A DNA stretch of 64,000 nt from Hymenoscyphus infarciens (GCA_001414345.1 LLCB01000179.1:1-64000); one strand, 5' to 3'; shown: positions 48,918-60,892, counted from the first letter of the stretch. Notes: generated by a model from the letters alone, not told the origin. A program made the numbers and translations.

Positions 48918-50541
48918 ATGGCGCCCTCTGCCATCTCAGCTACAAGTCCCATCCCCGACAACCAAGAAACTGCCTTGTCTAATCACCAAGCGATCAAGCC
49001 CTCCAACGGCCATGTCAGCGGTACCAAGGGCATCAAGAAAGGCTTCCACCTTAACCGTAACCTCAAGAAATCATTCCCTGTTGTGCTCGGAGGGAAAGGC
49101 AACTACCTGTTCCTCGAAGATGGTCGCACTATTCTAGATGCCGCCGGCGGAGCTGCTGTTTCCTGTCTTGGGCATGGGAACCAAAGAGTCATTGATGCTA
49201 TCACTAGTCAACGTAGGCGACTTTACTATTTGTTTCTATCTAACTTCTTGAATCTAACTCCTCTCCGCTCCTGTTTTGACTGACAAGAAAAACACTCGCT
49301 AATATATTTCAGTGATGACCGGATCTTCTTACATTTGTTCCTCATTTTGGAGCGCCAACATCGTCAATGAATTGTGTGAAGAGTTGATACGTGGAACAGA
49401 AGGTGCCATGAGCAAAGTTTATTTGACTGGCTCAGGTTTGTATCCATTCTCCCGTTTCGGGGCCCCCCTTTTTCACTGTTGTTACTAAGCTCTGCAATTA
49501 GGATCCGAAGCCATGGAAGCCAGTATCAAGCTCTCTCGCCAGTTTTTCTACGAGAAAGACAAGAATACGTCTAGAGTCAACTTCATCGCTCGCGAAAACT
49601 CCTATCACGGAATCACGATAGGTGCGCTTGGGATTTCCGGCCATAAAGCTCGCAGAGCCCCCTTCGAGCCATTTCTCATGAACGTCCACCGTGTGTCTGC
49701 TTGTAACGCATATCGCCAGCAAAATGGCGAGTCTAACGAAACCTTCGTGGCTCAGAAAGCTGCCGAACTCGAAGCGAAATTTCAAGAACTTGGCCCTGAA
49801 ACTGTCGTTGCCTTCATATGCGAGCCAGTTGTAGGAGCCGCGCTAGGATGTGTCCCGTACGTTCCCGGCTATCTGAAAGCTATGCGAGATGTCTGCCATA
49901 GACATGGTGCGCTCTTCATCCTGGATGAGGTTATGAGTGGGATGGGCCGATGCGGTACCCTGCATGCTTGGCAAGATGAAGGCGTGGCACCCGACCTACA
50001 GACAATGGGCAAGGGACTCGCAGGCGGGTATCAGCCAATTGCAGCAGTGCTTATCTCCCAGAAAATCGTCAACGGACTTGTCAGTGGCCAGTTTGTTCAC
50101 GGGCAGACATACCAAGCAATGCCTGTACAAGCAGCCGCCGCGCTCGAGGTACAGAGAATTATACGCGAAGACAACTTAGTCGAGAACGTCAGAATTCAAG
50201 GAGAGTATCTTGGGCAGTGTTTGAAACAACTCCTCGGCGACCATCCAAAAGTTGGTGACATTCGAGGAAAGGGACTTTTCTGGGGTATCGAGTTTGTTCA
50301 GGATAGGCAGACCAAGGAGCCTTTCGACCCGGAGTGGTGTGTTGCACAAGTTGTGCATGATGCGGCGATCTCGGACTTCAACATAGCTCTATACCTGGGA
50401 GCCGGGACAGTTGATGGAACCAAAGGAGATCACGTTATTATTGCCCCGACTTATATCTCTACACGTCAGGATATTGAGCTGATCGCGAAGACCGTTGCCG
50501 CGGTGGTTGATCACGTCTTCTCGCAAGACCTCTTTCTTTAA
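48918..50541 (+). CDS. Class III (omega-amino acid type) aminotransferase, PLP-dependent
   Basis: Three exons, 48918-49212, 49313-49435 and 49502-50541, with introns of 100 and 66 bp, give 485 aa. Joins read ..DAITSQ|LMTGSSYICS.. and ..VYLTGSG|SEAMEASIKL... Class III fold-type I features are in order: LDAAGGAAVSCLGHGN near the N-terminus, GSGSEAMEASIKL (phosphate cup), NSYHGITIGALGIS, FILDEVMSGMGR with the PLP-binding Asp, and TMGKGLAGGYQPIAA with the Schiff-base Lys near residue 309. Such enzymes move amino groups from omega-amino acids or amines to a keto acid. The substrate cannot be read from the sequence. There is no obvious mitochondrial presequence; the first 40 residues are polar. It is convergent with the intradiol dioxygenase; shared use in catabolism is possible but unproven. 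The ATG sits in a favourable ATCATGG context. Confidence 0.93.
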
Positions 50542-51435
50542 ACTTTTACTTTGTCTTTTGGGGCTCTCTTCCGGGTTTTTTCCCTTTTCAGTGCGTAAAG
50601 CAGCGTTGGTGTAAGGAGTGTGGCAAATTGAGTGCCCCTCGGAAAGGGTATTAGGTTCATTCTCAGGAACTAAAATGTTTTGTGGATACATGCACCTCAC
50701 CATTTTTGGTTCATTCGTTAGCGCTTATCAAAAACAATCTTCAATATCTGGCCCATAGCCCTATATGCAGCCCATCGTTTCTGAGTTGACTGCCACCGCG
50801 CCTTGCTTGTATTCTCACTTTCTTTTTCTTTACCCCCCCACAAGATCTTCCTCTTCTCATTTCCGGTTAATTATTTTCGTTGGCGGTCTAAAGGAGTATA
50901 TGTTGCCGATTGATCTTCGAACTCGGATGTTGCCTTAGCTTCACTCTTGCCTCTACATATCCAATCATCCTCCAACACGTAAAGCAAGGGAACGTATTCG
51001 CACTTCAAACAGTACAGCAGAAGTCAAGATGCCACGCCTCAAAGGGGCACGAATTCGTGGCGGATTCGACCTCTCACCGACTAGGATTGCCCGGCCTATT
51101 GGATATTGAATCCTAGAAACAACAACCACAAAATGCTTGTTCCAATAATTCTTAGAAAGCAGAATGTTCTTTGGGAATTTCGGTTGGGATTTCCTTGACG
51201 GCAAGTCCCACTGCCAGATCTACTGGATGAGGACCGTCACATTGCACAAAGATGCCCTCACAGCCACTTCTGCACGAGGAACCTTGTGGGGAAAATGGAG
51301 CTTAGGCAAATATATAAGCCCGCGGGAGTAAGCTATCGCGTTGTCGATTTTTGAAAATTCTCAAGTGGCTGGGTTGTTTCTTTAGTACATTCTTTGCCTA
51401 AATCGCCTAATCTCATCCCAGAAAATCGTTTCAAT
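50542..51435. other. Convergent intergenic region
   Basis: About 0.9 kb between the 3' ends of the aminotransferase (plus) and the dioxygenase (minus). It should hold both 3' UTRs. I see no gene; the minus frame 50389-50703 overlaps the aminotransferase end. Confidence 0.4.
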
Positions 51436-52661
51436 CTACTCCTCTCCCAAAACCTCCCATTCCTCCTCGTCCTCAAGATATTCTTCCCGCTTACCATGGC
51501 TATTTGGCGGTGGAGTAGCAACCTGACCCATATCGAACTTCGGGTTATTGTGTCCACCAGTGGCATCAACATATGCAGTATTCTGCGCGTACTTTTCCAC
51601 ATCGCCGGCCAGATCGAGACCCACCAATGCCCACACGAACAGACCTTGATCGAGCTTGTTGCCGAGGAACATATAATTCGGGAAGGGGTCGTAGGCTTTG
51701 CTTGCTGCGTATCCGGTGAAACCATCTGCATCATTTGTCGTCAAGCGGATTTTATTGGTGTTGTATGGGGCGGTGGCCTCGACGGCGGAAATAAGCGTTT
51801 GCTCGAAGAATAGCTGGGAGAGATGGTTGATCTTTCCTCCGGTGTAGGAGCCGTTGGGTTCTACTTTTGCACCGACGTGGGTGATGATGTGCTCATGGGT
51901 TGCTCTCCCGCTGTAATGGCCTGGGAAAATGGTGTCAAAGTTCACCACACCGTCATTATCTGTCTTCTGAACACCTCTCAACCATGACGATTGCAATCCT
52001 CCTTGTCCTGCTGCAGATACCCCCGAGTAGATACCAGTAGCATTGCAGGACCAGATGTCGACCAAGACATCTGTGGCTGGTTTGCAGGTCTTGATATCCA
52101 TGAATTGCATCTCTAGGTGCATTGGCACGCCCTTCTGATTGTCACGCACATTGCTTCGGATTTGTTCTCCTTTAACGTAATATGGGCCGTTGGCGTTATC
52201 GGGCGTCATTATACATGATGCGTTCGCGCCGAAGAGGGTAGCAGGCGGTGAAGTGAGGGTTATGCCAGAGCCAGTTTTGTTGTGATTTATTTTTGCCCAG
52301 TTCTTGAAATCCCCTAAAGTCCGCTTGTCCAGGATAGGGGCTATTAGATTAGCATCTTATTCTTTTTTAACACTTCGAAAAGGGAATACTTACTATCCAG
52401 AAGATCTCGCTCTTCGCGTAGCTGCTGTACCGTTGCCGCTCGTCGCTCCATGGCTCGCTGCTGGAGCGCCTGTACATGTGGACTGTCCCAACACGCTTCC
52501 ATCACAGATTTTTGATAATCTGCCACATCTGACATTCGCTTGATCTCCCTTGCAATTGCCCGTACCTCCTTTGGAGCCTCTCCGGGATGAGCAGAGGTCA
52601 GAGATCCACAAAATCCATAAGCAAGTGCCAAAGCGGCCAGGAAATATGATATTGGTGCCAT
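51436..52661 (-). CDS. Secreted intradiol ring-cleavage dioxygenase
   Basis: Two exons, 52661-52394 and 52340-51436, with a 53 bp intron, give 390 aa. The join reads ..EERDLLD|TPILDKRTLGDF... The N-terminus is a signal peptide (MAPISYFLAALALAYGFCG), followed by a charged helical region. The Fe(III) ligand set of the family is present: Tyr in GPYYVKGE near 142, Tyr in WSCNATGIYSGV near 193, and two His in GRATHEHIITH near 238. These enzymes split catechol-type rings between the two hydroxyls to give muconates. Extracellular fungal members are thought to act on lignin- or plant-derived phenolics, a family-based inference. The C-terminus is acidic (EDEEEWEVLGEE). A longer open frame begins at 52829, but the ATG at 52661 puts the signal peptide at the start and is preferred. 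Confidence 0.92.
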
Positions 52662-54183
52662 CTTTCCCTTTATCTTGCGATGAGACCAAAAAAACCCGTG
52701 GAAAGGAAGGAAGAAGAAAGATGCACGACCACATGGAAAAACACTTTCACTTATGTACTTTAAATTGGGCAAGTGACTAAAGAAACTCCTCAATCCAAAC
52801 CCCAATCTAACAAAACCATGATTGTACACTTGATCTCAACATCTGATCTCATGACAACCTTGGGGAACAAATTGCAGGCTATTTCCGACAAGCCTATGAA
52901 TGACCAAGGATAAATGAAAAAGACAACCTCTTCATCTATTTTCACGAAACCCATTGATTTACTCAAATGACGAAGGGGGGGTGTGGCGCGACCTGAAGCC
53001 TGGGATACATATCTCTTCCTGTGCCTAGTGTTGGACGACCTTGGGATACCGCATAAGGTTGCCGCAGTGCAACACAAACCTGTATCGAGATTGTGGGGTA
53101 TGGGGTAATAAGGTTCAATTCCCAGACAACCAATGGCAAAGCGTTAATTTGCTTCCTCTTGCCTTCTAGTTGGTTCCAAGGGAGGAGCTTACCCATGAGG
53201 CTAATCAATATAAAAGCAAATGCCGATGGTAACCCTGGCTTTGGATCCATGCAGAGAACTCTTTATCCGGGGACGATCGAGCGGACGACTAATAGAGTCG
53301 CGATTTGTAAAGTGCCAGTGAGAGAGAACACTGGTGGAAGTGCCGAAATGTTTTGAATGACATCTTGAGATTGTTGGAACCGTACAGCCTCGCTCGAAGG
53401 GAAAAATCGGGTGTCCACGACGTCGGTTAATGAACCTGGAGCGCGTGGATCCATCGATTCGGATTCGGCAGTGTCTTGCCGTATATAAATCGATTACTTG
53501 AGGAAATGGAAGGTGCTGCCTACCAGTAAGCCAATAGTTAATATCCGAATGCCAATACATGCCGAGGGGCTGAAAGCGAGTCTTGAGTCTTGGGTCTTGG
53601 ATAGCTGGGGAGCATCAAGGATAATGTCCTCTGGATTTTTAGATCTGGATCTGGCAGCGGAGAAAAGTTGCATCGGTGCGTGGCCACGAGTGTGCATTGT
53701 GGACAATTGCGGTTGGAAAAGGAGAAGCCTCGGATCGTCCGAGATACAATTGAGAGTCACAAGGAGGACCCCAAGACATGACATGAATGTGACATTATCT
53801 GAGAAGTGGAGTTTTAACAGTATTGTATCTGCATGGGAGTTTGATGACTTAGAAGACCGGAAATCACGGTTTTTCCCAACCTCCCAACGATGTAAAAGGT
53901 TCGTTCATTGCTCCGCGTACGTCTACTTGACTTTGATTGTGCGAAACAGTCCATGACAATCAAAAGTATTGTTCGAGAATGTTTAGAAGAAAATCAATTC
54001 CTCGTTTCTCCTAAACACCCTGAACAATAAGTAAGTATCTGAGATCGACTCGAACAAGGAGAAAAAGGTCTACACGACGCAATGGCCGAGTCTCTGGATT
54101 ACCCCCCTTTGATTTTCTCTCTCTTCCAAACTGTACCCACTCTAAACTTGAGTAACTTGAGACTTTTCCAAGAAACCCTTTCA
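52662..54183. other. Upstream region of the dioxygenase gene, 1.5 kb
   Basis: It contains the dioxygenase promoter. Open frames at 53498-53956 (plus) and 53201-53560 (minus) overlap and have no identifiable features. No gene is supported. Confidence 0.35.
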
Positions 54184-56152
54184 TTACCAAATCACTTGCT
54201 CAGCCTCTTCTCGCGAATAAAACACGATGCCACCAAAGCACAAAGCACAAAAAACAATCCCAATGCACATCCCAAACGCACTATTAACAGCAGCCTGATA
54301 ACACCCTCTCGCCAAAACCCTCACATCCGGATCCAACGTCTTGATGAAATCCAAGCTCTCCCTTACGCGCTTAACAATCTCCTCGGCCTCTTTCCCATTC
54401 AATTCTTCCCTCAACGTTGTCTTTAATCTCTGCTGCACGGCCGTAGCCGCTATACTCACACGCTTCACACTTCCAAGGGAGCGGAATGGATAAGTACAAG
54501 CCGTAGCAACAGCTTGCACAGCAGGCTCTGCGTTCGCGAGAACAGAAAGTAGAGTCGTTGTGACCGAAGCACCAATTCTAAAAGACGAAACAGAAACAGA
54601 AACTCCAATAACAACACCCACCGGCATGGTAAAAGGAGTCAAGTCTGGAAAATAGTAAGTGTCCCGCATATCCCAGTAAATACACATAAGATAGTAAGAA
54701 AGTAATCTCTTCCCGTCTTCTGCATATAAATCCCACCAAATAGCAACCCAGATACGGAAGAAAGCATAACGGGAACAAGTCTTAAACCAGCCGAGGTTGC
54801 GGAAAGTCCCTCAACGGCTTGTAAGTAAAGTGGGATGTAGAAGGGTGAACCCAAAACAGCAGCCAGGCCAAAGAAATTTGTGAGGTAGCTGGCGACTAGG
54901 GAACGATGGAAAATTGAGTGGCCGGGTGCGAATGGGTGAGAAGCAACTTTCTTTTCGACGAAGATAAAAAGTCCGAGGAGGGGAATGGAGACGCAGCAAG
55001 AAATGATGGCGAATTTTGATTTCCAGGAAACGTTGCTACCGCGGTCTATACCAACAAGGAGGGTGAAAACGACAAAAACGAGCGGGAAGGTACCAAGAAA
55101 GTCGACTTTCTTGAGCTTTGATAGCCAATGAGAGTTTTCGGCTTTGGGGAGGCGGAGGAGGAAGTAAACTGCTATGGAAGCTACTCTGCAGAGAGGAAAT
55201 TGTCCCAAGAATGCCTTGTAAAATTTAGCATTCGTGTGATTGGAATCATACCATCTCCATCCGATTGAGTCTGCCAAAATACCGCCTAAAGGAGCTCCAA
55301 TTGAAGAACCAAGTGTATAGACAATCTTCACATGGCCCTGCCACGTACCTCTACTTCTCAGTGGAACAATATCACGGAGTAAGATACTAACAACCGTGGT
55401 CATACCTCTACCACCAATACCTGCAAATGCTCTTGCGGCAACCAGTTCGTTTAACTTTCGAGCAAGACCGCAGAAGAGACATCCAATACCGAAAATTGAA
55501 TAGGCGAAGAGAAGACAAGGTTTTCTTCCAAAAATTTCAATCAGTTATCCATAGAGTGGTTGAAAACTTGTTAATGTGAGGAAATATCTACATAGGGAGC
55601 ATTTCTCAAGTCGTCTCGCGATAGAGTAAAAGCAGCAGTAGATACTTCAGGTCTGTGCCTGCCTACTAGTTTCATTATCCTAACTTTCTAGGGAAATTCA
55701 AGGCAATTAACCTAAATACTTGGAACACTTTCATAATAACCCAGATAGTTGGAACAATCAAATTCAATTATCCCAAGCTATTGCACTCGCAATATGCCGG
55801 AGAAGCTGTTCCTCGGAACAAATGTAACAACGAAGCAAAACAACAAGACAAAATGCAGATTTGCAGTAGTTCAAACATGTTCAAGAAGAACTAGGAAAGA
55901 AGAATTGTTCATACCCCGATAGAAACAGCTGGAAACAACATAGCCATCTTCGCCATCATATCGCTCTGTCCCCTCAAATAGCGGGTTTACAACTTGACTG
56001 GTTTCCACATCGCTACTGCTTTCAGAATTTTTATCACTATTCGCGACCTTGTTTCCTGTGCCACTCCCATAAGTGCTATCAACATTGCCTATGAGGGAGG
56101 TCGTCTCAGTCAGCTCGGCATTCTCAGGGTGGTTCCGTCTGGAGCGTGTCAT
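54184..56152 (-). pseudogene. Disrupted MFS transporter of the DHA2 (14-TM) type
   Basis: The acidic N-terminal tail is read from 56152 (MTRSRRNHPENAELTE..). It then shifts by one base: MAKMAMLFPAVSIG, the start of the first membrane segment, is in another frame at about 55951-55908. Coding resumes at about 55595 with FLTLTSFQPLYG, then a TAA where family members have Lys, then LIEIFGRKPCLLF, ARAFAGIGGRG and the rest of the transporter to 54184. A 41 bp intron near 54700-54660 is plausible (..FLTIL|YLTPFTMP..). About 300 bp at 55600-55900, where the rest of TM1 and TM2 should be, are non-coding and resemble a dispersed repeat also seen at 31781. Remaining features (VRRVRESL-like loop KRVRESLDFIKTLDPDVR) fit DHA2/vacuolar amino-acid or drug:H+ antiporters. 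Frameshift, stop and insertion make it a likely pseudogene. Confidence 0.8.
55600..55870. repeat. Repeat-like insertion inside the MFS pseudogene
   Basis: It has no coding frame in either strand of the host gene, and 55614-55654 matches 31781-31822. It replaces roughly 50 codons expected between the first and second membrane segments. Boundaries are approximate and I cannot see a clear target duplication. Confidence 0.5.
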
Positions 56153-57363
56153 ATTCCGGAAATCCTCGAATTGAAGGAAGGAAGAAAATCTCCGAACCGA
56201 ATTTGAGAAATTGAATCGTAACTAAATAAAAATGGTAAAGAGCAGTAGATAAAAAGTGGGAGAAGAGAGAGAATGTTGAGAAGGTGGGATATTTAACAGC
56301 GGGCTCAAATTCGGCATTGTCCCTCCAAAGTTCGTGACGCTCACTAACCGCATCTTCACTAAAACACACTCATCACCATCTACCAACAATGATAGTGTCG
56401 CGAAGGTATGCTACGTCTCCTGCTGATCATGATTTCTCTAACATATTTACAGATCTGCTCGAGAGAGAGTCGCGTCTGCATGTCCCCGATACGAGACCCC
56501 CCACTTACCCCGCCTCCCGCCTCTTCAATACATACTCGTATCTTGAAGTCTTTATGAAGCTCTTCTAAAGCGATGGGTTGCATGGCAGTGGGAGAGCCTC
56601 AGGGCTCTGCCAACATCATACAATGACCGCTTGACAACGAGATGCGCGGGTCGCACGAAGCCATACCATAAAGTCTGATGCGGCATCAACAAGTGTTGGA
56701 GGTGGCGACGGTGTTAGTGTAAAACACCAGCGGATTTGAACTAGGATATCGTAACTGGATATGGGCAAAGAAGGTCATGAGATAGTCAACTGCCGCATTG
56801 CGCTTGTGTAGTGTAGTAGTTTTGAGAGTTGATGCACGTTTTTGCATTTCAATTTCTATCATTGTTATTGCCTCGTTTGTTATCCCCCCCAGTGAGGCGC
56901 AGGTAGCATACTGATTTCCACCAGGATTCGAATATATATATATATTTTTCGGATGGAATTTGGTCGTCAATTGCGCACTCTCGTCATAGCCGGGGTGCAC
57001 GTGACACGAGGCTAGGTTGAGCGCTCCTTCCCTTCTTGTAGAAGATGCCAACAAAGCAATTCTTGCCGCCTGTGTCGAGGAGGGAAGGAACGACTAAGAC
57101 TAAGTCCCCGACAATACTCCACCTCCAAACAGCAAATCTTCAAAGCTATCGCTATCCCGTTCCCCCATCCCTTCCTCTTTTCATTTCTTGTGGTAATCTA
57201 GTCAAAGGTCAAGATCAAGGTACGGCCTTAACCTCCAACACCCCAACGTCGAATAAGCAGCACGAGATTATCCAGCACTTTATACTAACCAAACTCTACA
57301 ACGACAACCCCTATCTACAAGGCCGAGAAAAGAACTAAATACACCCATAAAAGTCACCTCACC
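56153..57363. other. Intergenic region
   Basis: Upstream of the MFS pseudogene. There is an (AT)n tract near 56934-56945. The frames at 56380-56583 and 56686-57054 have no recognisable content. No gene is supported. Confidence 0.35.
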
Positions 57364-57971
57364 TCACTTCCCCGCCCCCTTCAATCTTTCAATCATCCTC
57401 CTCTCCCTTCCAAACTCCTCAACTCCACCACCCTCTCCGCCCCCGCGCCCGCCCCCGTCCCTCCCAACGGATTCCCCTTCCTCTCCAAATACTCCGTACC
57501 GATACCTAGTCCTCTCCCCCTCAATATTCAAAATCAGCCCCTGAGGCAGCTTCTTCTTAGGCGGGGTACCCATAGCTCTCGAAGACCGCGTACCGGGCGG
57601 CGGTGAGAAGGGAGAGATGAAGAGAGACCAGTGTTTGAATACGGGTGCCCCGCCTAGGGAACGCACGATGTAGACTTTGCGGTATTCATCGGGCGTGTAG
57701 GGCGTGGGTGGTTCGGTGGAGGAGAGGGATGAAGAGTAGCGGATTCTGCCGGTGGATTTGGAGACTTCGCACCAGGTTTCGGTGGTGGCTTCGTAGTGTT
57801 TTGTCCATTCTGTCGCGGTTTCTGAGTTTTCCTGTGGTTTGGGCTTTGATTTTCATTTTGCTGCTGCTGCTTTTTTGGGAGCTGTTTTTTTCTGGGTTTG
57901 TCTGGGGTCGGAGAACTCTTTGGGTTTGCTTTGGTTTTGGTTTTGGGTTTGGTTTTGGTTTTGGTTTTTGA
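57364..57971 (-). CDS. Lysine-rich hypothetical protein with broken reading frame
   Basis: A coherent frame ends at 57364 and contains ENSETATEWTKHYEATTETW, SLSSTEPPTPYTPDEYRKVY and KLPQGLILNIEGERTRYRYG, then a Gly/Arg-rich tail. It runs back 163 codons to a TGA at 57853-57855 and continues upstream of that stop as KEFSDPRQTQKKTAPKKAAA. The best ATG (57971, MPPERAIQKPKPKPNPKPK) is in a different frame, separated by a CCAAAA repeat. Either an intron I cannot place, or slippage in the repeat plus a nonsense change, explains this. I do not recognise the family. It may be a real small gene or a recently decayed one. Confidence 0.4.
57925..57970. repeat. Imperfect (GGTTTT)n microsatellite
   Basis: About seven units of GGTTTT/GGGTTT on the plus strand, that is CCAAAA on the minus strand. 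It lies inside the 5' end of the lysine-rich frame, where it encodes Lys-Pro repeats. Confidence 0.8.
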
Positions 57972-59342
57972 ATTGCTCTTTCGGGTGGCATGGTTGAGAT
58001 AAAGGCAATGGGAAGTATTTTGGTCTTTACTCGGCCTCTGGGTTGTGAAAGATGATCTGCAAGAGTCGATATCCAGTGGTCGTAACTCGTATCGAGGTTC
58101 CGATGAATACAGGAGATAGCCGTCAACAATTCATACCCACAAACAAAGGAAACAAAGGAATCCAAGATAACGCCTAGACCTATAAGAAAACTTAAACACA
58201 TAAAGAAAAGGGATATGCAGGTGGTTCCAAAGGTTACGAAGCCACGAGTATCCTATTGAATTTCTACACGTAAGTACGTGCATGGGATTAGACGCCTATC
58301 AGTAGGTTACATCGTGAGTCTTCAAAGTTTCAAGATTTGAATTATCGCGCAATAAGAAATCGGGAATTGAATGCGAGCTAAGACTTGGCATCTGTCATAG
58401 ATATACATATAGTGCCTACTCTAAACAGAAGAAGAAACGCACCGAGTGATAAATAAAACCAAGAAGAACTACCATACCAGTCAGCTCGCGAGTTACAAAC
58501 TGTCTACCTCGCAAGTAAGTCATGGGTTACTCGCCAGTAAGCTGTCAATCAACTCGTGGATATCCGTTAGCCGTGGTGAAGTTTGTCAAACAAGCCACGA
58601 GTTATCCACCAGTAAGCCATGAGTTATCCACGGCTAAGCCAACAATCACGCCAACTCTCATCCACTCAACTGAATTTATTTTCTTGAGAAAATTTACTTG
58701 GTTACTAACCCAAGTCACAAAAAGTCACAATCACCTCGCACCTCAACCCAAGAAACGAAAAAGCAATAGAGGAGATATGATTCATATTCTCCACTGCTCT
58801 CCTCTACTGGTAAACGATCCATACTAATTAAAAAGAAGAGGCGCCACACTAATACAAACTTGCAAGTTGCATCCCAACCCACCCTATACCCTATACACCA
58901 AAAGCATATTCACATTTTCCTCTCCAACGCCAGAAGGTAATGAATGCCATCCACAAACAGACAAAAAGTAGAAAAAAAAGCCAATCAATGCCAATCTGAA
59001 TAATTCCAACATCCCATCCCATCCAGTTTCGAAGTCATACTCAAAATAACTTCATGCCCATCTCCTTCCATAAACAACCATCAACAGCTAGACCAATGCG
59101 GGTATCCATGAAAAGTCCGCACCACAGTCCCCGTCACCTCTGAACCGAAAAAGAAAGACAGAAGAAGCATATTTTTTATGTGCATTAAGAAGGAATTTTA
59201 AGGTAAAGCAGAAGATGCACGTTCATTCGAGGAGAACACAAAGAACTTGTTGTAACAATTTCTCAAATGCGACCGCGAGGCCGCTCGAGACCTACGCTCT
59301 CGTAAAAAGACAAAGGAAAGACGCTATTTGATATGTTCCCCA
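57972..59342. other. Intergenic region
   Basis: No gene is seen. It contains degenerate direct repeats at 58499-58640 and the 3' flank of the BAR gene. Confidence 0.4.
58499..58640. repeat. Degenerate tandem repeats around GCCAYGAGTTATCCAC
   Basis: About five imperfect units of 20-30 bp, e.g. GCCACGAGTTATCCACCAGT followed by GCCATGAGTTATCCACGGCT, with more distant copies upstream (GTCATGGGTTACTCGCCAGT). Confidence 0.6.
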
Positions 59343-60892
59343 TTAATACCTATTGAGGCTCGTCGAGCTCATATCGGCTCGCTTCATGGGTAGTGGTGGA
59401 GGTGGTTTCTTCGATCTACTTGGTGGGGGTGGTGGCGGACCTTTACGACCATTTGTAGCAGCTGGCGGCGGGTAATTCCGACTTGCTACACTGCCGTGCG
59501 AAGTTGCAGGACTGACAGAGCGTTCACCATATGATCGATCAGGACTACCACTATTCAAAGTGGAGTCGTCTGATGGGTCGCAGAAGAGATCTCCGTTACC
59601 ATTGGTATTGACACGGTTCGAAGGGCGAAGGGTGGCTCTCAAACTTCCGAAATCTTGTTCTTTGTGAGGATTGGAGCTCTTTCGTGTTTCGGAAACAGGA
59701 GTGGTCTCTCGATGAATGGTTGTAGGACCTTGAAATGTAGAGGCGCGAGTGAGAGCGTTTCTTCCAGGGCGAGGGGACTCATAGTCCGAGTAATCCTCGG
59801 GGCTGTTCAAAACAGGGTTGAGTCGGGAGGAGGAAGGAACGCGACCTTGTGATCTGATGGAGGGGCGGACGGGTTCTTCGGGTAGTGGTGGGGGTTCATC
59901 ATGGCTGGTGTATCGCTCCTGGTATGAGTGTGCAGTATTGGATCGAGCTCGTGGAGCTGGTTTTCGGTGGTTGTGGGTTGGAGACGAGGTTTGTCTGGTT
60001 TTCAGATTAGCATATGTAAAGCAGTTGATACTTTTGTAAACCTACCCAGCAGGCCAGTCTCTCTTCAATTTCAAGAGTTCGTCGCGACACCTATCATGGT
60101 ATTCAAGTTCGGCATCAACAAATGCTCCGAGATCCGCGACGCTGTCAGCTTCGGCCTCCTTGATGTCCTGCATCCGCCTATACACATCCTCACTTGACTC
60201 CTCATATTTGGCCTTCTGGGAACGGAGCTCTTCCTCGACCCGGAAATCCTCCTTCTTGGCCTTTTGCATCTTGGAGAGGGAGGCATCGTATGCAAGTCTG
60301 CGGTTTTCGAGCTTCTTTCTAGCAGCCTATGCAAAGTTAGTAAATGGGGTACTGTTCAAAATATGCAGAATCTACCTGATATTCCTTCATCATTGCCAAA
60401 GATCGCTCAAGAGATTCGAGCCATCCATTGGTAGCGTTCACAACAAAAGTATCCTGGCATCTTCCGATTCTCTCGTTGGCTCTACCCATGCCTGTAACCC
60501 AGTTAGAAAAACAATCCCACGAGTAAGGAGGGGGGAAATCGTACTGATCAGACAATTTCCAAACTCGGAATCTGGCTCGAAATCCTCTCCATGTGTGATC
60601 ATAGTTTGTCCCAAATATGCAACCGGCAGTGTCTTCTCCTTATCTTCGACTTCGTTTCGCTTTGAGAGTGACTTGACGTAGGATGTCATTGACTTGTGCA
60701 ATTTATTCATTCCTAGCAGATGTTAGATGGTGGTCATAAGCATCATTGACTCGGGATTGGCATACCTTCATGCCTAAGATCCATCTCCATCTCCATGGCC
60801 TTGAAGTCGTCCGAGACGTTCGTCTTGACCTCCCCACCCATCTTCTCGCCAGCCCATTGCTTGACCCGGCCAAGCTTCTTGTTGATATTCAT
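59343..60892 (-). CDS. BAR-domain protein, endophilin-like, with polyproline tail
   Basis: Five exons, 60892-60766, 60712-60545, 60491-60376, 60326-60046 and 59994-59343, with introns of 49-53 bp, give 447 aa. All four joins keep frame, e.g. ..DLRHEG|MNKLHKSM.. and ..KRDWPAG|QTSSPTHNH... Residues 1 to about 235 form an N-BAR-like helical domain: the amphipathic start MNINKKLGRVKQWAGEKMGG, then FKAMEMEMDLRHE, DFEPDSEFGNCLIS, the heptad-rich LENRRLAYDASLSKMQ and AELEYHDRCRDELLKLK. This pattern is close to endophilins, which sense or bend membranes in endocytosis. The C-terminal 210 residues are Ser/Pro-rich and include PPPPPP and PPPPLP tracts, likely SH3 ligands. There is no SH3 domain of its own. 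The product would be a cytosolic membrane-scaffold adaptor, inferred from the family. Confidence 0.93.

Noticed and set aside
57925..57970. Telomere-like repeat
   Set aside because: The unit is GGTTTT/CCAAAA with irregularities, inside a frame; fungal telomeres of this group are TTAGGG.
58499..58640. CRISPR-like array
   Set aside because: Units are degenerate, without uniform spacers, and the genome is fungal.
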